The notes under the pieces are model-generated. The model worked only from the letters and a program-made list of their open reading frames with translations. It was not told where the DNA came from and made no database searches. The position numbers and the translations under genes are program-made. From an uncultured Bacteroidales bacterium (GTDB lineage Bacteria; Bacteroidota; Bacteroidia; Bacteroidales; Muribaculaceae), in the NCBI GenBank assembly GCA_947644715.1, contig CANSAP010000005.1, forward strand, positions 1 through 64,000: a DNA stretch of 64,000 nucleotides, given 5' to 3'. Below, one piece after another: positions 38,766-47,222 of this stretch (its first letter is position 1; each line of letters opens with the position of its first letter).

Positions 38766-40604
38766 ATGACTTACAGACTACTGACCTCCATCCTTCTGTC
38801 TGCATCTCTGGCTGCCCCGGTGATTGCAGCAGACTACAATGACCCGGCAAGCACATATGCCGGCATGGAGCTGCTCGAACCGGATCCTGAGAATCTGAAC
38901 CTTTGCCAGCCGCTCCCCCTCGCAGAGAACTTCTCTGACGCCACCCACTATGACGGACAGTCCTACCTGCCCATCGGCTGGGCCACCACCGGCTCCGCCA
39001 TTTGGCGCACCGGCTCCGTCGATGCCCTCAGCCCCTACTCAGGCACTTATTATATGCTCACTACGGAGACCATGCTCAACCGCGATGAGCGTGCTTACAC
39101 CCCCTTCTTCAATCTGCAAAAGGGTATCACCTACACCATCTCCTTCGCTACCCACCAGGATGCCACCGAGCTGAACGGCGTCACCAATCTGAACACCATC
39201 GTTCTGAAGGTAGGCACTCAGCAGGATGCCGACTTCCTGCCCGTGACCATCGCCTCCATCTCCAAAGCCAACAAGCCCAACGTCTGGGATCTTCATTCCT
39301 ACACTTTCTGCCCCGCTGAGAGCGGCCCTTATTGCTTCTGCTTTGAGCTGCAGGGTGTGCCCCTCTCCGGCTTCCCGGCCATCGACGATGTGCGCATCAC
39401 CTCTGCCGTTGACCTGGAACGCGTGGAACCTCTGTTCCATCCCTTCGGCATCTACAATGTGGCCGACGATGGTCTGATTTCCATGAAGGATGACCCGGTT
39501 TACATGGTCAGCTACACCCCCAACGGCACCCCCACCGCATGGACCGCCGACGGCGCCTCCACCATCGACATGCTCCCCTCCGGACATGCTGCCGCCCGCT
39601 TCAATGCATCAGGCGAATATGAAGTGACTCTTGAGGCTGCCAATGCTGTCTCCACAAAGACACTGACAAAGACCGTTAAGATCTCTCATTTCGATGAGGC
39701 CACTGACAACCTCACTATCCGTTCCTTCGACATTAACACCGCCAAGACCTACGGTCGCCGCGAAGTGCCCGCCTACGCATCCGACCCCAATGGTCTGGAC
39801 TACATCACCGGCCCCAACCACTACTACTCAGCTTTCGGTGAATATTTCCAGGTGCCCTGGAACGCCGAGCTCTCAATCTCCTCCATCCAGATTCTGCTGA
39901 CCGGCATCCGCTACTGCCCCACTCAGAGCAACAAGGATTATCAGGCTGACAAAATCATCCGCGTGAAATTCTACGGCACCGATGGCGCCGGACGTCCTGA
40001 CGAGTCAAAGAACTACGGACAGTTCACCTACAAGCTGGGCGACGTGCTCGGCACTACCGGGCTGGGTGCCTCCGGCGGCGAGCTCCGCAACTTCATGCTC
40101 CCCCGCCCCGTGAACGTGACCGGGCCCTTCTTCCTCGTCTTTGAATTCTCTGAGGATATCATCATCGACCCCATCGATCCCAACGTGGGCCGCACATTCG
40201 GCTCCTTCGGCGTAGGCCAGCACATGCATGGCTACACCACTCTCTGGTGCAAGCCCTACGCTCTGCCCTTGTACTGCCCCGCCGAGCTTGACGAATGGTG
40301 TCCCGTGAGCGATCTGGACAAGAACCTCAAAGGCATGGCTCTCAACGCCGTGCTGAGCGCCTCCTACACCCCGAGCTCCTCCGGCGTAAGCATCGAAGAG
40401 GCTCAGAACGAAATCAGCTGCCGCCTGGAGGGTTCCTCCATCATCATCAGCGGTGCCGAGGCTTCAGCCCCCGTGAAGGTGTACAACACTGCCGGCGCTC
40501 TGCTCATCAACACCACTGCCGCAGGCTCAATCGACGCTTCCGCTCTCGATTCCGGCATCTATCTTATCACTGTGAATAACCACACCTTCCGCATTGCGAA
40601 ATGA
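38766..40604 (+). CDS. Secreted multidomain protein, paralogue of the preceding gene
   Basis: 612 residues with a signal peptide (MTYRLLTSILLSASLAAPVIAA). It begins directly with the domain that is second in its neighbour: PASTYAGMELLEPDPENLNLCQ and DERAYTPFFNLQKGITYTISF are almost shared. A PKD-like module (about 245-310), a jelly-roll module (about 325-525) and a sorting-type tail (VKVYNTAGALLIN, GIYLITVNNHTFRIAK) follow. Its absent first domain and close similarity point to tandem gene duplication followed by domain gain or loss. Its stop overlaps the protease start in ATGA, so the two are translationally coupled. Confidence 0.8.
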   Translation: MTYRLLTSILLSASLAAPVIAADYNDPASTYAGMELLEPDPENLNLCQPLPLAENFSDATHYDGQSYLPIGWATTGSAIWRTGSVDALSPYSGTYYMLTTETMLNRDERAYTPFFNLQKGITYTISFATHQDATELNGVTNLNTIVLKVGTQQDADFLPVTIASISKANKPNVWDLHSYTFCPAESGPYCFCFELQGVPLSGFPAIDDVRITSAVDLERVEPLFHPFGIYNVADDGLISMKDDPVYMVSYTPNGTPTAWTADGASTIDMLPSGHAAARFNASGEYEVTLEAANAVSTKTLTKTVKISHFDEATDNLTIRSFDINTAKTYGRREVPAYASDPNGLDYITGPNHYYSAFGEYFQVPWNAELSISSIQILLTGIRYCPTQSNKDYQADKIIRVKFYGTDGAGRPDESKNYGQFTYKLGDVLGTTGLGASGGELRNFMLPRPVNVTGPFFLVFEFSEDIIIDPIDPNVGRTFGSFGVGQHMHGYTTLWCKPYALPLYCPAELDEWCPVSDLDKNLKGMALNAVLSASYTPSSSGVSIEEAQNEISCRLEGSSIIISGAEASAPVKVYNTAGALLINTTAAGSIDASALDSGIYLITVNNHTFRIAK

Positions 40605-43339
40605 AACTGAGACAGCTCCTTCCCGCATCCCTGCTTGCGCTCACAGCCGTGGGCGCACAGGGGGTGCCGGCTGTGCCCGGGCTTATAACCACCCGCCAGC
40701 CTGACGGCACCTCAATCTCCATAAACCTGTATGGCGACGAGACCTTCTCCTGGGCCCGCAGCGCCGACGGCTACACCCTGCTGCGCGACGCTCAGGGTTA
40801 CTGGACCGTCGCCCGCCCCGAGCCTTCAGGTAAACTCGTGGCCTCCGACATGCGTCTGACCGGCACCTCAGCCGCCGCTCAGGCCGCCCGAATCGGAGTG
40901 AACCCGATGCTCCCCATGACCATCGAGACAGCCAACGCCCTGCGTCGCGCTCCGCAGCGTGCCGCCGTCTCCAACCTGCAGGTGGACGCAACATTCCCCA
41001 CCACCGGCAAGCGCAAGTTGCTCATGCTGCTCGTGAACTTCGCCGACACCCGCACCACTTATTCCCGCACTGATTTCGACAACTTCATGAATCAGAAGGG
41101 CTACAAGGGTATCGGCTCCTTCCGCGACTTCTATCTGGAGAACTCCTACGGTCAGTTTGACATCGAGACAACCGTGACCGAATGGATTACGCTCCCCTCT
41201 GACAAGCGCGAATATAACGCCGACAACGTGGCCAACATGATTAAATGGGCGCTCACGCTCGTGGCTCAGGAGATGGATATCACGCAGTTTGACAACGACG
41301 GCGACGGCATCCTCGACGGCCTGGCAATCATTCACCAGGGTCCCGGCGGTGAGGCCACCGGCAGCTCCGCTGACATATGGAGTCACTCAAGCATCATCTA
41401 CGGCCTGGAAGTGGGTGGTCTGGAAGTGCGCCGCTACACAATCCAGCCCGAGACCTTCGGCAACACCGGCAAGATGAGTGAGATCGGCGTTATGTGCCAC
41501 GAGTTCGGACATAACCTCGGCGCTCCCGACTTCTATGACACTGACTATTCCGGCTCCGGAGGTGAATACTGCGGCACCGGAGTCTGGGACCTTCTCGGTT
41601 CCGGCGCATGGAACGGCCCGGACGATGCCAAAGGCAGCCGTCCTCCCCACGTGAACATGTGGCAGAAAATCCAATTCGGATGGGTCACTCCGGAGATTCT
41701 CTCCGACAGCAAGAGCATTGCCGCCATGCCCGACGCCACAAATTCTCCTGCGGCTTATCGCTTCGACACGACCGCAGCCAATGACTATTTCATCATTGAG
41801 AACCGTCAGGCCTCAGGTGAGTTCAACTCTGCTCTTCCCGGCCATGGCCTGATTATCACTCATGCCAACGACAAGATTATCTCGACCAACGTGATGGCCA
41901 ACACCATCAATGCGACCTATCCGCAGGGATGCTACACGGTAGCGGCCAACGCCACCACCGACCCCGGCGTCGAGACCTATTCCTACGGCTATCTGCAGCT
42001 CCCCACTGCACCCTTCCCCTCAGAGGGCAAGAATGAGTTCACCGATACTTCGGTGCCCTCCTGCCGCGCCGTAGATGGCCGCTGGGCTTACAAGGGCCTC
42101 AAGAATATCACTGAGGCTGCCGACGGCTCCATCAGCTTTGACTTCGTGGCCACTGATGTGCCCGCCTCACCTTCCGACCTTCAGGCCGCCTCCGAAGGTG
42201 CCGACGTGCGTCTCTCTTGGAACGCTCCGGCCGGTGCCGCTCCCGTGGGCTATAACATCTATCGCAACACCAAGCTGATTGACTTCGTGACCGAGACCTC
42301 ATATCTCGACCCCGCTCCCGAAGCCACAGGCCGCATTGAGTACATGGTTGATGCCAAGTATGCCGATGACCGTGTTTCTCCTCCGGTAGAAATCGCTATC
42401 CGCGTGCCCGCTCCGAAAGTGACTAAACTCACCGGCACTACCCATGAGGATGCCGTGCAGCTCAGCTGGGAACTTGAGCCTAACATCTCCCGCATCCAGA
42501 ATCCCGGCAACGTGCCCGGCGACTTCCAGATCAGCGACGTGCGCGGCGAGACAATCGAATTCGGCCACCGCTTCACGGCTGCCGACCTCGTGACCTATGT
42601 GGGCACCAAGATTCGTCGTGTGTCCTTCATCCCATACCAGAGCCTCCAGGAAGCAAAATACGTAATCAACATCTATGAGGCTGACGCCGACGGCTCCAAT
42701 CCTCAGGTGGTTTCCTCCCGTGAGGTCAAAGAGATGGGCACCGGCATCTGGAACAGTATCCTGCTCACCAAGGCCGTTGAAATCAAGGCTGACCATGAGT
42801 ATCTCATCACCATAGAAGCCACCCCGACCGTGAAGGTAGCCCAGCTGCTCACCGAACCGTCAGACATGCTTGACGGCTTCGGCAACATCCTCCGCATCAA
42901 CGGCGGCGACTGGACCACCAACGCCGATGGTGCCGGCAATTTCTTCATCTACGCCATCACGGCCGATGCCGCTTCCGAGCAGGCAGCTCCCGTGGCCAAC
43001 GATGACTCCGAGATTGACCCCGACATCGACCTCTACTTCCCCGTAGGCTTCCGCGTTTACCGCGACGGACAGCTGATTGGCGAAACCTCCACCCGCACCT
43101 TCTTTGAATCCCCCCGCCCCGGCGGCGAGCACAGCTACACTGTGACCACCCTCTACAAGGGTAACAGTGAGACCGCTCCCTGCGAGGCTGTCAAAGTTGA
43201 CTCCGGCGTGGTCGGCATCCAGTCAGTAGGCACAACAACTGAAGAACAACCCCTCTATCGTCTTGACGGCACCCGTGTGCCCGCCGGCACTACGGCCAAA
43301 GGCCTGTATCTGCGCAAAGGGGAAAAGATTCTGAAATAG
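40601..43339 (+). CDS. Secreted M6-family metalloprotease with FnIII and sorting-type tail
   Basis: 912 residues. After a signal peptide (cleavage near AVGAQG), a propeptide leads to the catalytic domain: LLMLLVNFADTRTTY, FYLENSYGQFD, and zinc motif HEFGH at residues 300-304 followed by NLGAPDFYD. GVWDLLGSGAWNG is another M6 (immune inhibitor A-like) hallmark. A fibronectin type III-like domain (about 530-605) and a beta-rich region follow, with a final YRLDGTRVPAGTTAKGLYLRKGEKILK tail. It should cleave extracellular proteins; targets are unknown. The 4-bp overlap with the upstream paralogue suggests that the protein acts with, or on, its neighbours (inference). A strong terminator follows. 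Confidence 0.9.
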   Translation: MKLRQLLPASLLALTAVGAQGVPAVPGLITTRQPDGTSISINLYGDETFSWARSADGYTLLRDAQGYWTVARPEPSGKLVASDMRLTGTSAAAQAARIGVNPMLPMTIETANALRRAPQRAAVSNLQVDATFPTTGKRKLLMLLVNFADTRTTYSRTDFDNFMNQKGYKGIGSFRDFYLENSYGQFDIETTVTEWITLPSDKREYNADNVANMIKWALTLVAQEMDITQFDNDGDGILDGLAIIHQGPGGEATGSSADIWSHSSIIYGLEVGGLEVRRYTIQPETFGNTGKMSEIGVMCHEFGHNLGAPDFYDTDYSGSGGEYCGTGVWDLLGSGAWNGPDDAKGSRPPHVNMWQKIQFGWVTPEILSDSKSIAAMPDATNSPAAYRFDTTAANDYFIIENRQASGEFNSALPGHGLIITHANDKIISTNVMANTINATYPQGCYTVAANATTDPGVETYSYGYLQLPTAPFPSEGKNEFTDTSVPSCRAVDGRWAYKGLKNITEAADGSISFDFVATDVPASPSDLQAASEGADVRLSWNAPAGAAPVGYNIYRNTKLIDFVTETSYLDPAPEATGRIEYMVDAKYADDRVSPPVEIAIRVPAPKVTKLTGTTHEDAVQLSWELEPNISRIQNPGNVPGDFQISDVRGETIEFGHRFTAADLVTYVGTKIRRVSFIPYQSLQEAKYVINIYEADADGSNPQVVSSREVKEMGTGIWNSILLTKAVEIKADHEYLITIEATPTVKVAQLLTEPSDMLDGFGNILRINGGDWTTNADGAGNFFIYAITADAASEQAAPVANDDSEIDPDIDLYFPVGFRVYRDGQLIGETSTRTFFESPRPGGEHSYTVTTLYKGNSETAPCEAVKVDSGVVGIQSVGTTTEEQPLYRLDGTRVPAGTTAKGLYLRKGEKILK

Positions 43340-43358
43340 AATCCGATAATTCCAACAC

Positions 43359-43399
43359 CTGCCGGGCAGCTAAAAATCAGAGCTGCCCGGCAGTTTTTT
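43359..43399 (+). terminator. Intrinsic terminator after the M6 protease
   Basis: A perfect 13-bp stem, CTGCCGGGCAGCT (43359-43371) with AGCTGCCCGGCAG (43381-43393), a 9-nt loop and TTTTTT immediately after. It is the clearest intrinsic terminator in the window and closes the secreted-protein operon. Confidence 0.93.
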
Positions 43400-43400
43400 C

Positions 43401-43431
43401 TTTGGAGGTATGCAAATTTTTCGTAACTTTG
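43401..43431 (+). promoter_or_regulatory. Promoter of the first lipoprotein gene
   Basis: TTTG (43401-43404), a 19-bp spacer and TAACTTTG (43424-43431) match the consensus exactly. The -33 box directly follows the preceding terminator. The ATG at 43458 is 26 nt past the -7 box. Confidence 0.8.
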
Positions 43432-43457
43432 TCGCGAAACCAAAACACAACTACACC

Positions 43458-44309
43458 ATGACACAGAAATTTCTTTGTTTCGCAGCCGCCGCGCTGCTCT
43501 GTCTTGTTTCCGCATGTTCAAAAAAGGAAATAAAACCGGTGTCAACCGAAGTTGAAGGCCCCCTGTCAGGCGCCTTCACGGTTGTTGACGAAGTCTACCC
43601 CATAGAGACCGAGGGGGATGTGAGCACCGTAGTAATCAAGCTGAAGCGCACCGACGTATCTCTCCCCTTCACCTCCGAAACCGTAGGCAACATCGCCTCC
43701 CCCAATGATGAGGCCTGTGTGCTGGCCGGCATCGGCTACAACCTCCTCGACGCCGCCGGTGATGAAATCAAATCCTGCCCGGCCGACAAAAATCAGAAAG
43801 CAGAGAAAGAAGTGCTCGCACTGCTGACGCTCCAACCCGGCGAAACCGGCACCCTCACCCTCACTTTCAACAAAGAATCAAACCCCACAGAATTCAAGCT
43901 GACCTCCGACATGAAGCTGCTGCGCACAGGCAAAGTGCGTTTTGACGGCGCCATCGGCAAATACACCGTAAAGAACTTCGACCTCGAGACCAGCTTTGAG
44001 AATGGCACCATTAAGGGTCAATATCAATACAGCAGCTCGCCGGCCGGTGCGTTCCTCCCCCTGACCGGCTTTGGCGAAATGCAAAAGCCCGACAACGGAG
44101 TCTACACCTTCAACTGCTCAATCACCGAAGAGGGCAACGGCGCAATGCGCTCAGGCGCATTCGTAGGCAAGCTCCAGCTCACCCGCGACTCAAAGACCTC
44201 CCCTTATTATTACGTGCTTGAGGGCGAATTCACCAACTTTAACTACGAAATCTTCAAATTCAACCTCGTGTCTGCACCCCTGACCGACACCAAGGAAGTC
44301 GCCAAATAA
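43458..44309 (+). CDS. Hypothetical lipoprotein
   Basis: About 283 residues from ATG 43458, with a lipoprotein signal (MTQKFLCFAAAALLCLVSACSKKE, lipid Cys at 20). The mature part is predicted all-beta, with no catalytic motif or known domain that I recognise. Residues 25-150 show an immunoglobulin-like alternation (STVVIKLKRTDVSLPF, LTLQPGETGTLTLTF). The second half contains a strand-rich FDLETSFENGTIKGQYQY stretch. It sits between its own promoter and a strong terminator, so it is a single-gene unit. The start inside the promoter (43410) is rejected. Confidence 0.75.
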   Translation: MTQKFLCFAAAALLCLVSACSKKEIKPVSTEVEGPLSGAFTVVDEVYPIETEGDVSTVVIKLKRTDVSLPFTSETVGNIASPNDEACVLAGIGYNLLDAAGDEIKSCPADKNQKAEKEVLALLTLQPGETGTLTLTFNKESNPTEFKLTSDMKLLRTGKVRFDGAIGKYTVKNFDLETSFENGTIKGQYQYSSSPAGAFLPLTGFGEMQKPDNGVYTFNCSITEEGNGAMRSGAFVGKLQLTRDSKTSPYYYVLEGEFTNFNYEIFKFNLVSAPLTDTKEVAK

Positions 44310-44336
44310 CGACTGAATAGGAAAACCTCCCATAGA

Positions 44337-44376
44337 GCGGGAAAGCTTGTGATTACAGGCTTTCCCGCCGTTTTTT
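44337..44376 (+). terminator. Intrinsic terminator after the first lipoprotein
   Basis: GCGGGAAAGC (44337-44346) pairs perfectly with GCTTTCCCGC (44359-44368) around a 12-nt loop. CGTTTTTTG follows. It begins 28 bp after the stop codon. Confidence 0.9.
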
Positions 44377-44474
44377 GTATTACTTATACACAATACACAC
44401 TTTTTGACATGCAAGTCAATGCAACTATTTAATTTTGTTTAATCATATTATTTATATAAAAAGATTACAAAAAA

Positions 44475-44506
44475 TTTGGAATCCACAAAAATATCGATTA
44501 TCTTTG
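44475..44506 (+). promoter_or_regulatory. Promoter of the second lipoprotein gene
   Basis: TTTG (44475-44478), a 20-bp spacer and TATCTTTG (44499-44506) match the consensus exactly, in a markedly AT-rich stretch (44380-44500). The ATG at 44539 is 32 nt past the -7 box. Confidence 0.82.
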
Positions 44507-44538
44507 CAGCGAAGTATCAACCCAAAAACTCTCGACCA

Positions 44539-45297
44539 ATGAAACATTTCCTCTCGTTCATCGCTGTCTTAGGCCTTCTGCTGACTGCTTGCAGCAGCGA
44601 AGAGCCGGCTATGCCTGATGGCGCTATGACCCGTAGCACTGAACAGGCTGATATGCCCCATGTCAGAAAAGCTGACTTCGATAAATATGTGTCCGGCAAA
44701 ATATGGACTTCCCTCGCAACAGAGTCGGATCCTATCTCTCCGACAACATTTGTGAATGCCTACGGCGCATACGACCTATTGCCATGGAGCGGCACGTGGC
44801 ACTCACGCAGAGGATTCCGCATTTCCGGCGACCGTTATCAGCAGTTTGACCAGATGGGACCCGGTTGGGATGACCGGAACGGGCCTCGTATGCAAATCAA
44901 TTCTTGCAGTTTTGTATATGACGAAACTACGGGAATGCTTACTTGCAGCGACTGCATCAATTATTTTTCCGCACACCCGCAATCGCTGTATGTCGAGTCA
45001 GTGTCGGAGGATAGGATTGTAATTCGCGAAGAGTATGGCTGCCTGCCGGTAGGCTATCGCGGAGACATCAATGAGGAATGCAGCGGAGAGATTGACCCGG
45101 AGAGTTATTTCCGTACTGAATACCATGCAGTGCCCCAACAGGAGGAGGCAAAATGGTATGGCTCCTATACCGATATCCGCCTTTGGAGGCAGATAGTCAA
45201 CTCTCCGGAGTATCAGCTGCAACCGACTCAGTCAATCTTAGAACGCATCCGGGCTATCCAGCTTCAAGATATCGAACTCTTGGAGACTGCAATCTGA
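44539..45297 (+). CDS. Hypothetical lipoprotein
   Basis: About 252 residues from ATG 44539, with a lipoprotein signal (MKHFLSFIAVLGLLLTACSSEEP). Aromatic- and acid-rich mature part with several Cys (NSCSFVYDETTGMLTCSDCINYF, REEYGCLPVG). No family is recognised. The stretch FDKYVSGKIWTSLATESD resembles the opening of small Bacteroidales 'lipocalin-like' lipoproteins, but this is weak. The coding sequence and its upstream region are less GC-rich than the neighbours, and the gene is flanked downstream by the third structured repeat. It may be a lineage-specific or acquired gene. Confidence 0.7.
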   Translation: MKHFLSFIAVLGLLLTACSSEEPAMPDGAMTRSTEQADMPHVRKADFDKYVSGKIWTSLATESDPISPTTFVNAYGAYDLLPWSGTWHSRRGFRISGDRYQQFDQMGPGWDDRNGPRMQINSCSFVYDETTGMLTCSDCINYFSAHPQSLYVESVSEDRIVIREEYGCLPVGYRGDINEECSGEIDPESYFRTEYHAVPQQEEAKWYGSYTDIRLWRQIVNSPEYQLQPTQSILERIRAIQLQDIELLETAI

Positions 45298-45407
45298 CAA
45301 CAGCGCCCACACCCGGGGCTTCAGTTTTTGTTGAATCCATATTTTGGCTCACCCACACTGACGATGGCGGTCAGCTCCCCGGATTTGCTTTCGAATGTCT
45401 GAGAGTG

Positions 45408-45665
45408 TGTGTCAAAATTCTTACTGAAGCAAACGCATGGCGCGGAGCGCCTATCCCTTGTTAGCCGGGGGGCTTCAGCCCCCCGGTCGCCCGGCAGACA
45501 GATCCAGCCCCGGAAGGGCTGCCCAATACATTGACAACCAACGATATAGGGCAGCCCTTCCGGGGCTGGGTTGTCGCTACATGCATACCGGGGGGCTGAA
45601 GCCCCCCGGCTAACAAAGGATAGGCGCTCCGCGCCATTCAGCGTCGGGTTCACGTTTTGACACAC
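45408..45665. repeat. MITE-like structured repeat, copy 3
   Basis: A copy of about 257 bp from TGTGTCAAAAT (45408-45418) to TTTTGACACA (45655-45664). GC-rich palindromes are at 45465-45486 and 45588-45609, and the core is 45487-45587, again exactly 101 bp. Outer ends run in the same direction as in copy 1, but the core is flipped relative to copy 1. The 3' end is followed by four further tandem copies of its terminal sequence. With those repeats it fills most of the 551-bp gap between 45297 and 45849; 45298-45407 shows nothing else. Confidence 0.85.
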
Positions 45666-45820
45666 TCGCCCTCATTAAGCGTCGGGTTTACGTTTTGACA
45701 CACACTCCCTCATTCAGCGTCGGGTTCACGTTTTGACACACCCGCCCTCATTAAGCGTCGAGTTTACGTTTTGACACACTCCCTCATGCAGCGTCGGGTT
45801 CACGTTTTGACACACTCTGA
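45635..45820. repeat. Tandem array of the structured repeat's right end (38/38/38/36 bp)
   Basis: Five units start at 45635, 45673, 45711, 45749 and 45785. Each has CATTCAGCGTC or CATTAAGCGTC, then GGGTT(C/T)ACGTTTTGACACAC and a C/T-rich joint. The first unit is the genuine right end of element copy 3. Units alternate CATTCAG and CATTAAG, so a 76-bp dimer was probably duplicated. No spacer-like unique sequences occur between units, so this is not a CRISPR. Confidence 0.88.
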
Positions 45821-45848
45821 GGGGTTGACCGCTATGGCTGTCCCCGCA

Positions 45849-47222
45849 TTAGAGATTGCGAATGCGCCAGGGAGCGGGATAGAGGTTGTTGGCGCGATTG
45901 CCGAGATTCTTCAGGAAGCCGAGGGGGAGTCCGGCGTAGGTAGCCAGCAGATAGCCTCGCGGTGCGTCCGGCGAGAGGGTGAGTGGCTGACGACGCAGGT
46001 AGTCAAGCGCTTGCTCTCGGCTCAAGGAGCATGAGGGGAAGTGCTCCGGATTCAATTCTCGACTCAGGGCGAGAGCCTGGTGAGGTATCAGGTCACGCCC
46101 TTTTTCAGTGACGAGCGGAATGCCGGCCTGAAGTACTTTGGTCTGTGAGGCGAGCTGCTGATAGAGCGGGAGATAAGCCTTCGGAATAGCGCTCCATTCC
46201 CCCTCGCCGATTGGCACCGGTTCATAAGCGGAAGGGGTGCGAAGTAATTCGCGCAGCCCTGAGGGTGACGCCTTGCCGCTGCCCCCTTTCCTTTTCTTGG
46301 AGGGGCGGGGAGTGATGCGCTGACCGTTACCCGGTTTGCGCAGCATGGAGAGAAAGAGTCCCTCGCCGCGGGTGAGGTGAGGCATGAAGCGCAGGGCATG
46401 CAGATCCGGCAGACGGGAGGCACCTATCCCCCACTCAGTCGGACAGGGTATTTCGACTGACTCCGCGCCATATTCGTGCATCAGGAATCTCACCTGCATC
46501 TCGTCTTCCGCAAGGTTGAAGGTGCAGGTGGAATAAATGAGTATTCCCCCCGGGCGCAGTGTCGGCCATAGATTGGATAGAATCTCTTGTTGCAGAGTGG
46601 CACACTGCCGCACGAGTCCCTGACTCCACTGCGAGCGGGCAGTCTCATCCTTGCGCATCATTCCCTCGCCGGAGCAGGGGGCATCCACAAGAATCAGGTC
46701 GAAGCATTCGCGCATTGCCGAGAGGCGTGCGGTGTCTCCCTGCGTGACTATTACATTGGGAAGCCCCCACTTCGTTAAATTCTCAACAAGGATTTGCGCC
46801 CTGCGGGCATCATATTCGTTGGCCACCAGCAGACTCCCCTCCGGCAGTGCGTCGGCGGCCGCGGTGCTCTTTCCCCCGGGTGCGGCGCAGGCATCGAGCA
46901 TGGTCAGCTCCCCCGGGAGCAGCGTGGCGGCATGAGCCACGGCATGAGATATGAACATTGAAGAGGGGTCCTGCACATAAAAGGCGCCGGCATGAAACTC
47001 CGGCATCAGAGTGAATTGCGGTCTGTCGGTCAGTCGGCGGGATTGCGGATGCCACTCCACCGGCTCACCTTCCGGCAGGGGAGACGCAATCGGGCGCGCC
47101 GGATTCATTCTGACGGCTACCGTAGCCGGTTCATCAAGCGCCCGGCAAAGTGCCTGACACTCCTGCTCGCCAAGCAGCGAGCGCATTTCATCGATAAATC
47201 CCTGTGGTATCTCAGTAGTCAT
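45849..47222 (-). CDS. RsmF/YebU-like rRNA (cytosine-5) methyltransferase
   Basis: 457 residues of the NOL1/NOP2/Sun family. SAM-binding DACAAPGGKSTAAADAL, the Cys-containing DAPCSGEGMMRKDETARSQW and the second Cys in IYSTCTFNLAEDE are all present, so both catalytic and resolving Cys are intact. The C-terminal 150 residues are the extra RNA-binding region seen in RsmF proteins. The likely substrate is a cytosine of 16S rRNA. It is the last gene of the parC-like operon, its start overlapping the S41 gene's stop in ATGA. Confidence 0.9.
   Translation of the reverse strand: MTTEIPQGFIDEMRSLLGEQECQALCRALDEPATVAVRMNPARPIASPLPEGEPVEWHPQSRRLTDRPQFTLMPEFHAGAFYVQDPSSMFISHAVAHAATLLPGELTMLDACAAPGGKSTAAADALPEGSLLVANEYDARRAQILVENLTKWGLPNVIVTQGDTARLSAMRECFDLILVDAPCSGEGMMRKDETARSQWSQGLVRQCATLQQEILSNLWPTLRPGGILIYSTCTFNLAEDEMQVRFLMHEYGAESVEIPCPTEWGIGASRLPDLHALRFMPHLTRGEGLFLSMLRKPGNGQRITPRPSKKRKGGSGKASPSGLRELLRTPSAYEPVPIGEGEWSAIPKAYLPLYQQLASQTKVLQAGIPLVTEKGRDLIPHQALALSRELNPEHFPSCSLSREQALDYLRRQPLTLSPDAPRGYLLATYAGLPLGFLKNLGNRANNLYPAPWRIRNL

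Noticed and set aside
45635-45820. Possible CRISPR array
   Set aside because: Units of 36-38 bp are directly adjacent with no unique spacers, and they match one end of the structured repeat. No cas genes are present.
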